Assembly: GCF_000026145.1 (NCBI RefSeq)
Contig: NC_009445.1
Location: 620,001 to 684,000 of the forward strand
DNA from: Bradyrhizobium sp. ORS 278
GTDB lineage: Bacteria > Pseudomonadota > Alphaproteobacteria > Rhizobiales > Xanthobacteraceae
Length of the DNA stretch: 64,000 nt
Direction of reading: 5' to 3'
Shown here: piece after piece, positions 1 to 8,831 of the stretch
How positions within the stretch are numbered: position 1 is the first letter of the stretch
Layout: each line of letters begins with the position of its first letter
Translations under genes and position numbers: made by a program
Notes under the pieces: generated by a model
Seen by the model: only the letters and a program-made list of their open reading frames with translations
What the model was told of the DNA's origin: nothing
Databases searched by the model: none

Positions 1-748
1 GATAGCCCTCGACCGCCTCCTGCGTCGCCTGCATGTCGATCATGTAGGCCGACGCCGCCATGGCCATGATCAGTCCGATGCCGGTGACGATGCTGATCAG
101 CATCACGCTGTCGGAGAGCGCCTGCGCGGGCGCCTCTGCCCCGGCCATCGGCACCAAGGTCAGCGCCGCCATGCCGGTGAAATGCAGGCTCAGGATTGCA
201 AGGACCATGGCGAGCGAGCCGCCATATTTGCAGAAGCGCGTCACCGGACGCGCGATGCGGTTCGCGGCGACCGCGCCGAATCCGATCGCCAGAAACAGCG
301 ACAACCAGATCGCCGGCGGGTGCCACGTCCTGACGCCGTCGAGATTCAGCGCGCTCATGCCCGTGTAGTGCATCGCGGCGATGCCGAAGCCGAAGAGAGC
401 GCCGCCGATCTCGATCAGCGGGCCGCGCTGCGTGCGCGTCGTGACGAAGAAACCGAGCCAGGAGAACAGCACGGCGAGGCCGAGCGAGGCGAATGTCAGG
501 CCCGCTTCGAACGAGCGGTTGCCGGGCGCGTCATAGCCGAGGATCGCGGCGAAATGCGTCGTCCATACCGTGCCGCCGGCGACCAGTCCGGCCAGGAACA
601 GCAGGTGAAGCCGGCGCAGCCCGGTGTTGCGGCGGACACGGGCGAGCAATCGCATCGAGAGAATCGAGCCGAGCACGCACACCAGAAGCGCAGCGGCGAC
701 ATAGCGGAGGTCATGATCGGCAGGCAGGCAGGACAGGATCGTCATCAT
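1..748 (-). CDS. MHYT-domain integral membrane sensor, N-terminal part (cut by window edge)
   Basis: The reading frame is open from ATG at 748 (or 745) to the left edge, so only about 249 N-terminal residues are visible. It holds several hydrophobic segments and three MHYT-type motifs: TTHFA near residue 63, MHYTGM near 126 and HFTGM near 189. MHYT domains are membrane sensors proposed to bind copper and to sense oxygen, CO or NO. They usually precede GGDEF, EAL or kinase domains, but here the output domain lies outside the window. The protein is probably a cyclic-di-GMP signalling protein, by inference from the family only. Confidence 0.8.
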   Translation of the reverse strand, partial: MMTILSCLPADHDLRYVAAALLVCVLGSILSMRLLARVRRNTGLRRLHLLFLAGLVAGGTVWTTHFAAILGYDAPGNRSFEAGLTFASLGLAVLFSWLGFFVTTRTQRGPLIEIGGALFGFGIAAMHYTGMSALNLDGVRTWHPPAIWLSLFLAIGFGAVAANRIARPVTRFCKYGGSLAMVLAILSLHFTGMAALTLVPMAGAEAPAQALSDSVMLISIVTGIGLIMAMAASAYMIDMQATQEAVEGY

Positions 749-992
749 CGGCAATGAACCCCTACGCAGGCCAGCTACGAACCGAGCTGCGCCGCGTTTT
801 GGCGCGCCGGGATCGCGGTTAGCAAAGCGTCAATACGGGCAGAGAGTCGGCCCGTCCCGAGTCATGCACGAGGTCTGGAAGCTGAAGATTAAGGCGCGGG
901 CCTCCTGGTGGCGTAATTCATGTGGAACCAGAGTCATCGTGACGAAAGCACCAACGCGCCGCGACACTCTGTGCGGAGCTGGAACCTGCCGG

Positions 993-3392
993 CTATCTGC
1001 TCGCGACGTTGCCGGGCAATGCGTAGGCGCGGACATAGTCACCGAGCTTGGTGCCGAACGAACCGTGGCCGCCATCGACGGTGACGACATACTGCCTGCC
1101 GCCGGCTTCGTACGTCATCGGCGTCGACTGGCCGCCGGCCGGCAGGCGGTCCTGCCAGAGCAGCCGGCCATCCTTGACGTCGAAGGCGCGGATGTAGTCG
1201 TCCATCGTGCCGGTGAGGAAGGCGACGCCGCCCGCGGTCACCATCGGGCCGCCGAGCATCGGCACGCCCAGCTTGAACGGCAGTGGCACGGGGGCCTGGT
1301 CGCGAATGGTGCCGACGCGGTGCTGCCAGACGATCTGGTTGGTCTTGAGATCGATGGCGGCGAGGCTGCCCCAGGGCGGGGCCATGCAGGGGATTCCGAG
1401 CGGTGACAGGAAGATGCCGAGATCGACGCCATAGGGCGTGCCGTACATCGGCTGCACGCCGAGCTCGGTGCCCGGCGGATGCGCGGAGTTCGGCGCCGCC
1501 GGATTGTCCTTGCCGCGCGGCACCAGCCGCGACACGAACGGGATCGATTGCGGATTGGCGATCGCGATCTTCCTGACGGGATCGATCGCGATGCCGCCCC
1601 ATTCGAACATGCCGAAATCGCCGGGATAGACCAGCGTGCCCTGCTCGGAGGGCGGCGTGAACGGGCCCTCGTAGCGCAGCCGCTTGAACTTGATACGGCA
1701 GGCGAGCTGATCGAACATCGTCGCGCCCCACATCTGCGCGCCTGTCAGCTGGTTGCGCGGACGGAAGCTCAGCTCGGAGAATGGCTGAGTCGGTGACAGA
1801 TGATCGCCGGGCGCCGCACCTTGCGGCACAGGCTTTTCGGGCGCGGGGACCAGCAGGTGCCCGTCGCGGCGGTCGAGCACGAAGATGTTGCCGGTCTTGG
1901 CCGGCACATAGATCGCCGGCACCACGCCGTCTTGGCCTGGCATGTCGACCAGACTCGGCTGCGACGGCATGTCCATGTCCCAGAGATCGTGATGCACGTT
2001 CTGGAACGACCAGCGCAATTTGCCGGTGGCGATGTCGAGCGCGACCAGCGCGGAATCATAGCGCTCGTTGTCGGCCGAGCGGTTGCCGGCCCAGATGTCC
2101 GGCGAGCTCGAGCCAAGCGGGATGTAGACCAGGCCGAGCGCCTCGTCGGCCGCGCCGACGCTCCAGCCGTTCGGCGAGCCCGGCGTGAAATGATGCGTCG
2201 CCGACGGCATCTCGTTCGGATCGGGATTGCCGGGATCGAACGCCCATAACAGCTTGCCCGAGTAGACGTCGAAGCCGCGGATCGCGCCCGACGGCACCTT
2301 GTTGGAGTAGTTGTCGATCACGGCGCCGGCCATGATCAGCACCTTGTCGGTGACAACGGGCGGCGAGGTCCCCTCGTAGAAGCCGACCGTGGTGATCTCG
2401 TTGCCGGCCTTCAGATCGATCTGGCCGTGATCGCCAAAGCCGTCGCACGGCTTGCCGCTGTCGGCGTCGAGCGCGAACAGCCGTCCGTCGTCGGTCGGCA
2501 GGAAGATGCGCCTGGCGCATTCGCCCGGAGCCGCGGCGCCCGACACGTCGACTGCGCCGGGCTTGGTCTCGTGATACGCGACGCCGCGGCAGGTCATGTG
2601 CTGGAAATTCTTGTGGTGCTCGATCTTCGGATCGAACGTCCAGCGCTGCTTGCCCGTGGCCGCATCGAGCGCGAACACGATCTGGTGCGGCGAGCAGGTG
2701 TAGAGCAGATCGCCGATCTTCAGCGGCGTCACCTCATTGGTGAACTCGTCGGGATCGTCGGGCCCCTTGCGGTCGCCGGTCTGGAATTCCCAGGCGAGTT
2801 GCAGGTTCTTCACATTATTGGCGGTGATCTGCTTCAGGCTCGAGAAGCGCGTGCCGAAATTGCTGGCGCCATACGCGGTCCAGTCGGCCTGCGCTTCCGC
2901 GGGCCCGGGATCGGTGCCGGCGGTGGCAGCCGCGGCCTGCGGCAGCGCGCCGTTGACGCCGAAGCGGTCGCCGCGCAGGGAGGCGCCGAGCACGACCACC
3001 GCGACGGCGAGCACGGCGAGAAGGCCCCAGCGCGCCGAGCGCATGTCACCGGCCAGATGCGCGGTGATGAACGGCAGCAGCAGCCAGACGCCGAGCGGTG
3101 CCAGCACGTCGCCGCGTGGCGCCAGCGACCAGAAGTCCAGCCCGACCTCCCAGACCGCCCAGATCATCGTGCCCAGCAGCAGTGCCGCGTAGAGCCATAG
3201 CGCGGAAGCGCGCCGCTGCCACAGCAGCCACGCCGTGCCGAGCAGTGCCGCACCGGCAATCACGTAGTACAGCGAGCCGCCGATCGCGGCGAGCCAGAAG
3301 CCGCCGGCGAGCAGTGCGACGCCCATCAGTCCGACGATGACGGCCGTGAAGGTCAGCAGCGGCGCGCGCTGCAGATGGCGGGCTGCGGCCAT
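993..3392 (-). CDS. gcd: Membrane-bound PQQ-dependent glucose dehydrogenase
   Basis: 799 residues, close to the roughly 796 of the E. coli enzyme. Residues 1 to about 145 hold five hydrophobic segments, the usual ubiquinone-reducing membrane anchor. The remainder is a periplasmic quinoprotein beta-propeller with repeated W-docking motifs (for example KQRWTFDP, GKLLWAFDPG, GKLRWSFQ). The family oxidises D-glucose and other aldoses to lactones in the periplasm, using PQQ and passing electrons to ubiquinone, which can acidify the surroundings and dissolve phosphate. No PQQ biosynthesis genes lie in the window. The gene stands alone, with a gene-free stretch of about 330 bases upstream. Confidence 0.95.
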   Translation of the reverse strand: MAAARHLQRAPLLTFTAVIVGLMGVALLAGGFWLAAIGGSLYYVIAGAALLGTAWLLWQRRASALWLYAALLLGTMIWAVWEVGLDFWSLAPRGDVLAPLGVWLLLPFITAHLAGDMRSARWGLLAVLAVAVVVLGASLRGDRFGVNGALPQAAAATAGTDPGPAEAQADWTAYGASNFGTRFSSLKQITANNVKNLQLAWEFQTGDRKGPDDPDEFTNEVTPLKIGDLLYTCSPHQIVFALDAATGKQRWTFDPKIEHHKNFQHMTCRGVAYHETKPGAVDVSGAAAPGECARRIFLPTDDGRLFALDADSGKPCDGFGDHGQIDLKAGNEITTVGFYEGTSPPVVTDKVLIMAGAVIDNYSNKVPSGAIRGFDVYSGKLLWAFDPGNPDPNEMPSATHHFTPGSPNGWSVGAADEALGLVYIPLGSSSPDIWAGNRSADNERYDSALVALDIATGKLRWSFQNVHHDLWDMDMPSQPSLVDMPGQDGVVPAIYVPAKTGNIFVLDRRDGHLLVPAPEKPVPQGAAPGDHLSPTQPFSELSFRPRNQLTGAQMWGATMFDQLACRIKFKRLRYEGPFTPPSEQGTLVYPGDFGMFEWGGIAIDPVRKIAIANPQSIPFVSRLVPRGKDNPAAPNSAHPPGTELGVQPMYGTPYGVDLGIFLSPLGIPCMAPPWGSLAAIDLKTNQIVWQHRVGTIRDQAPVPLPFKLGVPMLGGPMVTAGGVAFLTGTMDDYIRAFDVKDGRLLWQDRLPAGGQSTPMTYEAGGRQYVVTVDGGHGSFGTKLGDYVRAYALPGNVASR

Positions 3393-3723
3393 TGCGCGGC
3401 TCCAGGCTGATGAGAACGAAACGCGGCGCGACGCCGCAGTCGCGTCATGAACGGCGGGCCGCGGCGGAAGTTCCTTGCCTCATGGTGAGGAGCGCCGCGC
3501 CCGCTCGCCCATGATCGTGAAGGCTGCCAGCGTGCGGCGCGTCTCGACCCATGAGGCCCTCGGCCGCCTCGGAACGCGTCGTCGCGGTGCTCCGTTGCCG
3601 CGCCGCCTCCCGCCGCAGCCCCGTCACACGCGCTTTTGTGAACCCTCCGGGCCAGAACGGGTTGCTGCTCCATGACGGAATTAATACGATCGAATGTCAG
3701 TCACATGAAAATTGGAGTGCCGG
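3393..3723. other. Gene-free stretch between gcd and a membrane-protein gene
   Basis: Divergent intergenic region of about 330 bases. It must hold the promoters of gcd (leftward) and of the membrane protein (rightward), but I see no motif strong enough to name. A 106-codon open frame on the minus strand here looks like a chance GC-rich frame. Confidence 0.5.
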
Positions 3724-4605
3724 ATGCGTGCGCAGTCGCGAGCCCTGTCGAACCCGGTCGCCCTGTGGTGGGCGATGCTGACCCTCGTCAGCCTCGCCAA
3801 TATCGCGTTCTGGTTCATCCTGTACCGCCAGCTGCACGGCGGCAGCGTCGCCGTCAGCTGGTCGTCGGAGACCGGCCAGATGCTGGCGCTGTCGGCGGCC
3901 TATGTGTTCGGCTGCGCCTTCCGCTCGGTGCTGCCGCGCGCCGACGTGCAGCGCATCTGCCTGGTCGACAGCTGGCTGTCGAGCGTGTTCGTCGGCCGCT
4001 CGGTCGCGACCATCGCCGAGATCGCCTTCGCCGCGCAATGGGCGATCATCCTGGCGCAGCTCGGCGCGATCTCCGACGCCGAAACCGCGGTCAACATGGC
4101 GCGCCTGATCGTGCCGATCATCGTCGTCGCCGAGATCTGCTCCTGGTACGCGGTCGTCACCAAGAACTTTCTCTACAACGCGATCGAGAACTCGCTGTGG
4201 GCGGTCGCCTTCCTGCTCGTGGGCATCGGCCTCGGCCGTCTGCTGCCGGAGTTCGACGGCCTGGTACGCGGGCTTCTGGTCGCCGGCCTCGTCGGCATCG
4301 CCTGCTATCTCGCCTTCCTCGTCGTCGTCGACGTGCCGATGTATGTGAAGCGCTGGCGCATCGAGCGCGCCGCCGGTAAGCCGCTGCTGCATCCGCTGGT
4401 GGGCTTGCGCGATTCCGCCACGCAGTGGACCGTCACCCACGAGTTCGAGCATTGGAAGGAGGAGATCGCCTGGATGTCGCTGTATTTCAGCGCCGCCGTC
4501 TGGGGCTCGCTGGCGCTGTGCGCATTGTCGGCGATGAACGCGCATGTGCCGCAGAACCGCACCCAGGCCTCCGTGACACCGCCTGCGATCGTGCAAACGC
4601 GCTGA
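3724..4605 (+). CDS. Uncharacterised multi-spanning membrane protein
   Basis: About 293 residues with roughly six to seven hydrophobic segments, for example near residues 12-32, 45-60, 85-105, 115-135, 150-170 and 180-200, plus one near the C-terminus. I recognise no family motif. ATG at 3724 is chosen over the in-frame TTG at 3712 because TTGGAG lies at a proper distance before it. The C-terminal part has a hydrophilic stretch (THEFEHWKEEIAW) just before the last membrane segment. The gene ends just before a strong bidirectional stem-loop and converges with the repeat-protein gene. No function is assigned. Confidence 0.7.
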   Translation: MRAQSRALSNPVALWWAMLTLVSLANIAFWFILYRQLHGGSVAVSWSSETGQMLALSAAYVFGCAFRSVLPRADVQRICLVDSWLSSVFVGRSVATIAEIAFAAQWAIILAQLGAISDAETAVNMARLIVPIIVVAEICSWYAVVTKNFLYNAIENSLWAVAFLLVGIGLGRLLPEFDGLVRGLLVAGLVGIACYLAFLVVVDVPMYVKRWRIERAAGKPLLHPLVGLRDSATQWTVTHEFEHWKEEIAWMSLYFSAAVWGSLALCALSAMNAHVPQNRTQASVTPPAIVQTR

Positions 4606-4629
4606 GCGAGAGCTCACATCGAGGAGACG

Positions 4630-4671
4630 AAAAAGAACCCGCGGTGCGCGCACCGCGGGTTCTTCCTTTTC
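4630..4671. terminator. Bidirectional rho-independent terminator
   Basis: Perfect stem GAACCCGCGGTG / CACCGCGGGTTC (4635-4662) around a short CGCG loop. It is flanked by AAAA on the left and TTCCTTTT on the right, so it can serve both the rightward gene ending at 4605 and the leftward gene ending at 4678. Confidence 0.85.
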
Positions 4672-4677
4672 CAAGCC

Positions 4678-6126
4678 TCAGCCATGCAGCGTGAAGTGAT
4701 GCGAATCGTCGATGTGGGCGACGTGGCTGAAATCGTGGTGCGGAGCGTCGTGCGCGCCGCCGGCGTGACCGATGTCGAAGTGCGGCGGCACGATGCCGGT
4801 GTTGCCGGCGTGGCCGTGATCGCCAACTCCGTGGTCGCCAAGCCCGTGGTCGCCAAACCCGTCGGCGATGATCGGGTGGTGCGACGAGCCGTCGCCATGC
4901 AACGGACCGCCCAGGCCGAGGCCGGATCCGTGGCCGTCATGGCCGTCGCTGGCCTGGTGGATCGCCTGCGCGATCTGGTCCCAGAACCCGCCCTGATGAC
5001 CGTGGCTGCCCTCGTGGCCGCCGCCGATCAGGTCGCCGGCGAGCTTGAACAGATCGCCGAGCGCCGCACCGGCATTGCCGTGGCTGAGATCGCTGGCCAG
5101 CGCGCCGAGATCGTGGCCGACCGCATTGGCCTGATGACCGACGGCGTGCGTCAGGTCGCTGGCGACCTCGGTCAAGCCGGAGATGCCCGCGCTGACCGCG
5201 TGATTGAGGCCGCTGGTGACGCCCGAGCCGAGGGTGTCGGCGGCATGGGCGGCGTCGGAGATGACGTGGCCGAGCGGCCCGCCGACCAGGTGACCCGCGT
5301 TCGACACCGCATCAGTGATGACGCCGAGGGCGCCGTGGCCGAGCGAGGTGCCGACATCGAGCCCGCCCTTCGCCACATCGCCCGCGAGGTGGATGCCGTC
5401 GGCGCCGAGATGCGCGGCGGTGTCGACGATGGTGCCGGCCACGCCGAGCGCGCCGTGGCCGATCGCGCCGGCCGCTTCGAGCCCGGCATGGCCGAGACCG
5501 AGGGCGCCGTGAACCGCATCGCCCGCCGTGGCGATCAAGCCATGCGCCAAGTCGCCGCCGACATGCACGCCACCATTGACGATGTCGCTGCCGATATGAC
5601 CGATGTCGCCGGCCACGCCGCCGAGATCGCCGTGCACGAGATGGTTGAGGCCGGAGGCGACGTCGCCGACCACATGCGCGCCAGTGCTGGCGATGTCGCC
5701 GGCCACATGACCCGCGGTCGACACGACGTCCTGGACCCCGTGAATGATGCTGCCGCCGACCGCCGCGCCGGCATGCTCCACAGCGTTCACGACGCCGCCG
5801 ACGGTGTGAATGACCTCACCGCCGAGATGGCCGACGCCATGCGCCACATCGCTCACGGCATGTCCGACATCGCTGACCACATGCCCGACGGTGTGGGCCG
5901 CGCTCGCCGCGGCGTCGCCCACCGTATGCGTCACCTTGCCGATGGTGTGGATGACCGAATTTCCGAGATGGCTGACCTCGTGCGCGGCGCCGCTTGCCGC
6001 ATGCTCCACGGTGTGCACCACGCTCGAGGCGGCGCTGCCGACCGCGTGGCCGACGTCCGATGCCACATGCGCGACGCCCTTTGCGACCGACCCCAGCGCG
6101 TGCCCGATATCGCCGAAAATGCTCAT
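4678..6126 (-). CDS. Gly/Ala/Val/His-rich 11-residue-repeat protein, copy 1
   Basis: 482 residues with no recognised domain and no cysteine. From about residue 5 to 370 the chain repeats with a period near 11, for example VAHVASDVGHA, VSHLGNSVIHT and AHVVGDVASGL. Hydrophobic positions recur beside Gly, Ala, Asp and His, which suggests long amphipathic helices like those of group-3 LEA proteins or lipid-surface proteins. A short FWDQIAQAI segment follows, then a His/Gly/Asp-rich tail with repeated GDHG and the block FDIGHAGGAHDAP. There is no signal peptide. The downstream paralogue at 6294-7622 shares both ends and the upstream region. Function is unknown: lipid or granule surface binding, desiccation protection or metal binding are possible. 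Confidence 0.8.
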   Translation of the reverse strand: MSIFGDIGHALGSVAKGVAHVASDVGHAVGSAASSVVHTVEHAASGAAHEVSHLGNSVIHTIGKVTHTVGDAAASAAHTVGHVVSDVGHAVSDVAHGVGHLGGEVIHTVGGVVNAVEHAGAAVGGSIIHGVQDVVSTAGHVAGDIASTGAHVVGDVASGLNHLVHGDLGGVAGDIGHIGSDIVNGGVHVGGDLAHGLIATAGDAVHGALGLGHAGLEAAGAIGHGALGVAGTIVDTAAHLGADGIHLAGDVAKGGLDVGTSLGHGALGVITDAVSNAGHLVGGPLGHVISDAAHAADTLGSGVTSGLNHAVSAGISGLTEVASDLTHAVGHQANAVGHDLGALASDLSHGNAGAALGDLFKLAGDLIGGGHEGSHGHQGGFWDQIAQAIHQASDGHDGHGSGLGLGGPLHGDGSSHHPIIADGFGDHGLGDHGVGDHGHAGNTGIVPPHFDIGHAGGAHDAPHHDFSHVAHIDDSHHFTLHG

Positions 6127-6146
6127 TGTTGTTCTCCCTCGGATGG

Positions 6147-6166
6147 GTCACCTCACCGCGGGTGAC
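6147..6166 (-). promoter_or_regulatory. Conserved inverted repeat upstream of repeat protein copy 1
   Basis: On the coding strand the site reads GTCACC-8-GGTGAC and starts 20 bases before the ATG. The paralogue has the same site at the same distance (7643-7662). Two further blocks are kept at identical offsets: CGTTGTCGCAGA (6172-6183) and GTCACGCA (6210-6217), plus-strand readings. It may be an operator or a hairpin in the mRNA leader. Confidence 0.55.
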
Positions 6167-6293
6167 GGGAGCGTTGTCGCAGAACGGGCGGCTGCGCTCT
6201 GTGAGCCGTGTCACGCAGCCGGACTCGACACGAATACCCCGCCGCGCGGTCCGCGGCAGGGTATCGCTGCTGTCGTCGCTGGAGCGCGCGGCC

Positions 6294-7622
6294 TCAGCCG
6301 TGCATCGCGAAGTGATGCCCCTCGTCCATCTGAACGATGTGGCTGTAGTCGACATGCGGGGCGTCGTGCGCGCCGCCGGCATGGCCGATGTCGAAATTCG
6401 GCGGCACGATGCCCGTGTTGCCGGGGTGGCCGTGGTCGCCGAAACTGTCGACGATGATCGGGTTGTGCGACGAGCCCTCGCCGTGCAGCGGGCCGAAGCC
6501 GAACCCGGAGCCGAATCCAGCGCCTTGGACGCCCTGGGCGTTTTCGCCGGCATGGCTGACCGCCGAGGCGATCGAGTCCCAGAACCCGCCATGGCCGCCG
6601 CCCTCGGACGGACCCTGGGCGATGGCGAGGCCGTCGCCGCGCAGGCCATCCTGCGCCAGCTTGAAGATGTCGCCGATCGCAGCGCCGAGATTGCCGTGGC
6701 TGAGATCGTTGACCAGCGAGCCGAGATCGTGGCCGATCGCGTCGAGCTGGTGGCCGATCGTGCCGGTCAGGTCGCCGGCCGTCTGCGCCAGCCCGCTGAC
6801 GCCTTCGCCCAGGAGGTGGCCGACGCCGTTGACCACGCCGGTGCCGACCGCATCGACGCCATGCGCGATGCCGGAGACGGCCTCACCGATCGGACCGCCG
6901 ATCAGGTGGCCCGCGGCGGACGCGGTGTCGGTCGCCACACCGATGGCGCCGTCGGCAACCGCCACGCCGGCCTCGAAGCCGCCCTTCACCACAGCGCCGG
7001 CAGCGTCGAGTGCATCCGCGCCGACATCGGCCGCGGTGCCGACGATGGTGCCGGCCATGTCGAGCGCGCCGTGACCGATCGCGCCGGCCGCTTCCAGCCC
7101 GGCCTCGCCGAGCCCGACCGCCGTATGCACCGCATCCCCGGCGACGTTGATCGCACCATGCGCCACGTCTCCGGCGACGTGCAGCCCGCCATCGACGATA
7201 TCGCCGCCGATATGCTGGACGTCGTTGACCACGCCGTTGAGGTCGCCGTGCACGAGATGGCCGAAGCCCGAGGCGACGTCGCCGGCGACGTTGATGCCGG
7301 TGTGGATGACGTCGCTGCCGACATGCACCACGGTCGAGGCGACGTCCCCGACGGCGTGAAGCACGCCGCTGCCGATCGCCTCGGCCCCGTGCTCGACCGC
7401 GCCGAGCACGCCACCTATGGTGTGAAAGGCCTCGCCGCCGAGCGCGCCGATGCCATGCACCACGCTGCCGACCGCATGCGCCGCGTCGCCCGCGACATGC
7501 TCCACCGTGTCGACCACGGCCGAAGCCGCGCCGCCGACCGCACCCGCCACATCCTTCGCGGCGTCCTTCACGTCATCGACGGCGGAACTGACTGCATCTC
7601 CGATGTCATCCCAAAAGCTCAT
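6294..7622 (-). CDS. Gly/Ala/Val/His-rich 11-residue-repeat protein, copy 2
   Basis: 442 residues, paralogue of the gene at 4678-6126 in the same orientation. The N-terminus (MSFWDDIGDAVSSAV) resembles a small amphipathic helix. It is followed by about 300 residues of near-11-residue periods such as GHLVHGDLNGV, HIGGDIVDGGL and HVAGDVAHGAI. The tail shares GNTGIVPP, FDIGHAGGAHDAP and the end HHF-MHG with copy 1, but lacks most of copy 1's GDHG repeats and has more Gly-Phe. No signal peptide and no cysteine are seen. The intact frames and the matching ends argue that both copies are functional proteins, but their role is unknown. Confidence 0.8.
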   Translation of the reverse strand: MSFWDDIGDAVSSAVDDVKDAAKDVAGAVGGAASAVVDTVEHVAGDAAHAVGSVVHGIGALGGEAFHTIGGVLGAVEHGAEAIGSGVLHAVGDVASTVVHVGSDVIHTGINVAGDVASGFGHLVHGDLNGVVNDVQHIGGDIVDGGLHVAGDVAHGAINVAGDAVHTAVGLGEAGLEAAGAIGHGALDMAGTIVGTAADVGADALDAAGAVVKGGFEAGVAVADGAIGVATDTASAAGHLIGGPIGEAVSGIAHGVDAVGTGVVNGVGHLLGEGVSGLAQTAGDLTGTIGHQLDAIGHDLGSLVNDLSHGNLGAAIGDIFKLAQDGLRGDGLAIAQGPSEGGGHGGFWDSIASAVSHAGENAQGVQGAGFGSGFGFGPLHGEGSSHNPIIVDSFGDHGHPGNTGIVPPNFDIGHAGGAHDAPHVDYSHIVQMDEGHHFAMHG

Positions 7623-7642
7623 GATCTGCTCCTCTCGGTTGC

Positions 7643-7662
7643 GTCACCTCGCCTCGGGTGAC
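7643..7662 (-). promoter_or_regulatory. Conserved inverted repeat upstream of repeat protein copy 2
   Basis: Coding-strand form GTCACC-8-GGTGAC, starting 20 bases before the ATG, exactly as for copy 1. The companion blocks CGTTGTCGCAGA (7668-7679) and GTCACGCA (7706-7713) lie 25 and 63 bases further out, also as for copy 1. Confidence 0.55.
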
Positions 7663-8198
7663 GGCGCCGTTGTCGCAGATCTCAGCCACGTGCTCCGTGC
7701 GCGGCGTCACGCATGCTATCTAGGCGAGCTTGAGCACGTACGAGTCCCGCGGCCTGCCCGTCGGGCGACTCGGCCGCGCGTGTCGTTCAAGTTCGCGCTT
7801 GTATCTTCGCCGCGCAACTCATCACTCGGCCTGTGCCGGCGAACTCATTTCGTTTGTCGGTTCAAGCTGATTTGGCCTGTCCAGTCCCATCAGCAAAGAT
7901 ATTCCCCTTCTCTTTTAACGAATTTCGTTATTTCATCATGCTGTCCCGCCTCATCGACGAGGGGCGCTGCGCGGTCGTCACGAAGCGTGGAGTGCGGGAT
8001 GTGGTGGGCGGGCCGGTTTGCAGCGTGAGCGATCGCGCCGACGAACAACACCGGCCCGTACGGTCAAGTCGCGTGGTCCTGGCCTCCCGAAGCTGAGGTC
8101 AAGTCTGCGGTGATGCGCGAAGGCGCGTCCCGCGGATGACGGTGGCCAACACGCCCGGCGCACCGGGGAGATCGCGAAGCAGCCGTGAAAACCATCGC

Positions 8199-8300
8199 GC
8201 AGGGAGGGCCGGGTCGATCCGGCTGGACCTGTGGTACCTCCCGCCTGCATTTTTTTGGCAGGCGGGCCACGGGCCTCAGCCGAGGCCCGGCCCTCCCTGC
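8199..8300. repeat. Nested palindrome (two perfect hairpins)
   Basis: Outer arms GCAGGGAGGGCCGGG (8199-8213) and its exact complement (8286-8300) enclose a second perfect hairpin CCCGCCTGC / GCAGGCGGG (8240-8248 and 8258-8266) with a T-rich loop. It may be a structured RNA, a strong terminator or a mobile repeat unit. From memory, and unverified, similar sequence recurs in Bradyrhizobium genomes. Confidence 0.7.
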
Positions 8301-8403
8301 ACCCTTGGTTTGGAGAGGGTGAGAACAATGCATGACTCGGACGCCAAGCGGCGCCGCGAGACGCGATCAATCATGTCTGCGCGTCTCCCGCAACAAGTTG
8401 GGT

Positions 8404-8501
8404 GTCATCACCCGCGCAGGCGGGTGATCCAGTACGCCTCGGCAGTGATGATGGACCGCGCTGGCGGAGGAATACTGGATCGCCCTGCGCGGGCGATGAC
8501 A
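8404..8501. repeat. Intergenic inverted-repeat element
   Basis: Ends GTCATCACCCGCGCAGG and CCTGCGCGGGCGATGAC are near-perfect complements. Inner copies CCAGTA and TACTGG also pair. The size and the bacterial-interspersed-repeat look match other elements in this window. Confidence 0.65.
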
Positions 8502-8557
8502 GTGGGGGCGATCGCAACCGCTGGGGAAGAACAATGAGCCGGGCCGTCAGTTTCGGC

Positions 8558-8708
8558 GTCGTCCCGGACAAGCCGTGACGCGCAAGGCGCGTCGCGGCGC
8601 TGATCCGGGACCCATACGTCGCGGCGGTTGGATGAGGCACGCCGGAGCATCCAGCTCGCGCGCCGGGTTCCGCCGGTGGTTATGGATCCCGGCGTTCGCC
8701 GGGATGAC
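8558..8708. repeat. Intergenic inverted-repeat element (GTCGTCCCGG family)
   Basis: Begins GTCGTCCCGG and ends CCCGGCGTTCGCCGGGAT with inner TATGGATCCCGG. The same family occurs at 22055-22190 and 45762-45883. Confidence 0.65.
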
Positions 8709-8831
8709 ACCGAGTGGTTTGCGGCCGATGTGGACTCATCGACAAAATGCGGTTGGACAAAGTGCGGTCGGACGCGAGCTAGCAAATCAAGCAATCCGCG
8801 ACGGCAAGCCGCGCAGTGTCCCGCTCGCCGC

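Larger units (their letters stand above)
7663..8831. other. 1.2-kb gene-free stretch rich in palindromic repeats
   Basis: No convincing gene was found. The stretch holds the upstream region of repeat protein copy 2 (to about 7720), an A/T-richer part around 7860-7945, a nested palindrome (8199-8300) and two inverted-repeat elements (8404-8501 and 8558-8708). Short open frames here, for example 7833-8096, have no supporting signals. Confidence 0.6.

Noticed and set aside
4684..7661. Long plus-strand frames antisense to the two repeat proteins (493 and 555 codons)
   Set aside because: They mirror the periodic sequence on the other strand. They have no ribosome-binding site, and the minus-strand proteins have the paired ends and shared upstream region.
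7833..8096. A short open frame resembling a repeated pseudo-protein of Bradyrhizobium
   Set aside because: No ribosome-binding site, and the similarity is recalled and not verifiable here. It looks like part of a repeat region, not a gene.
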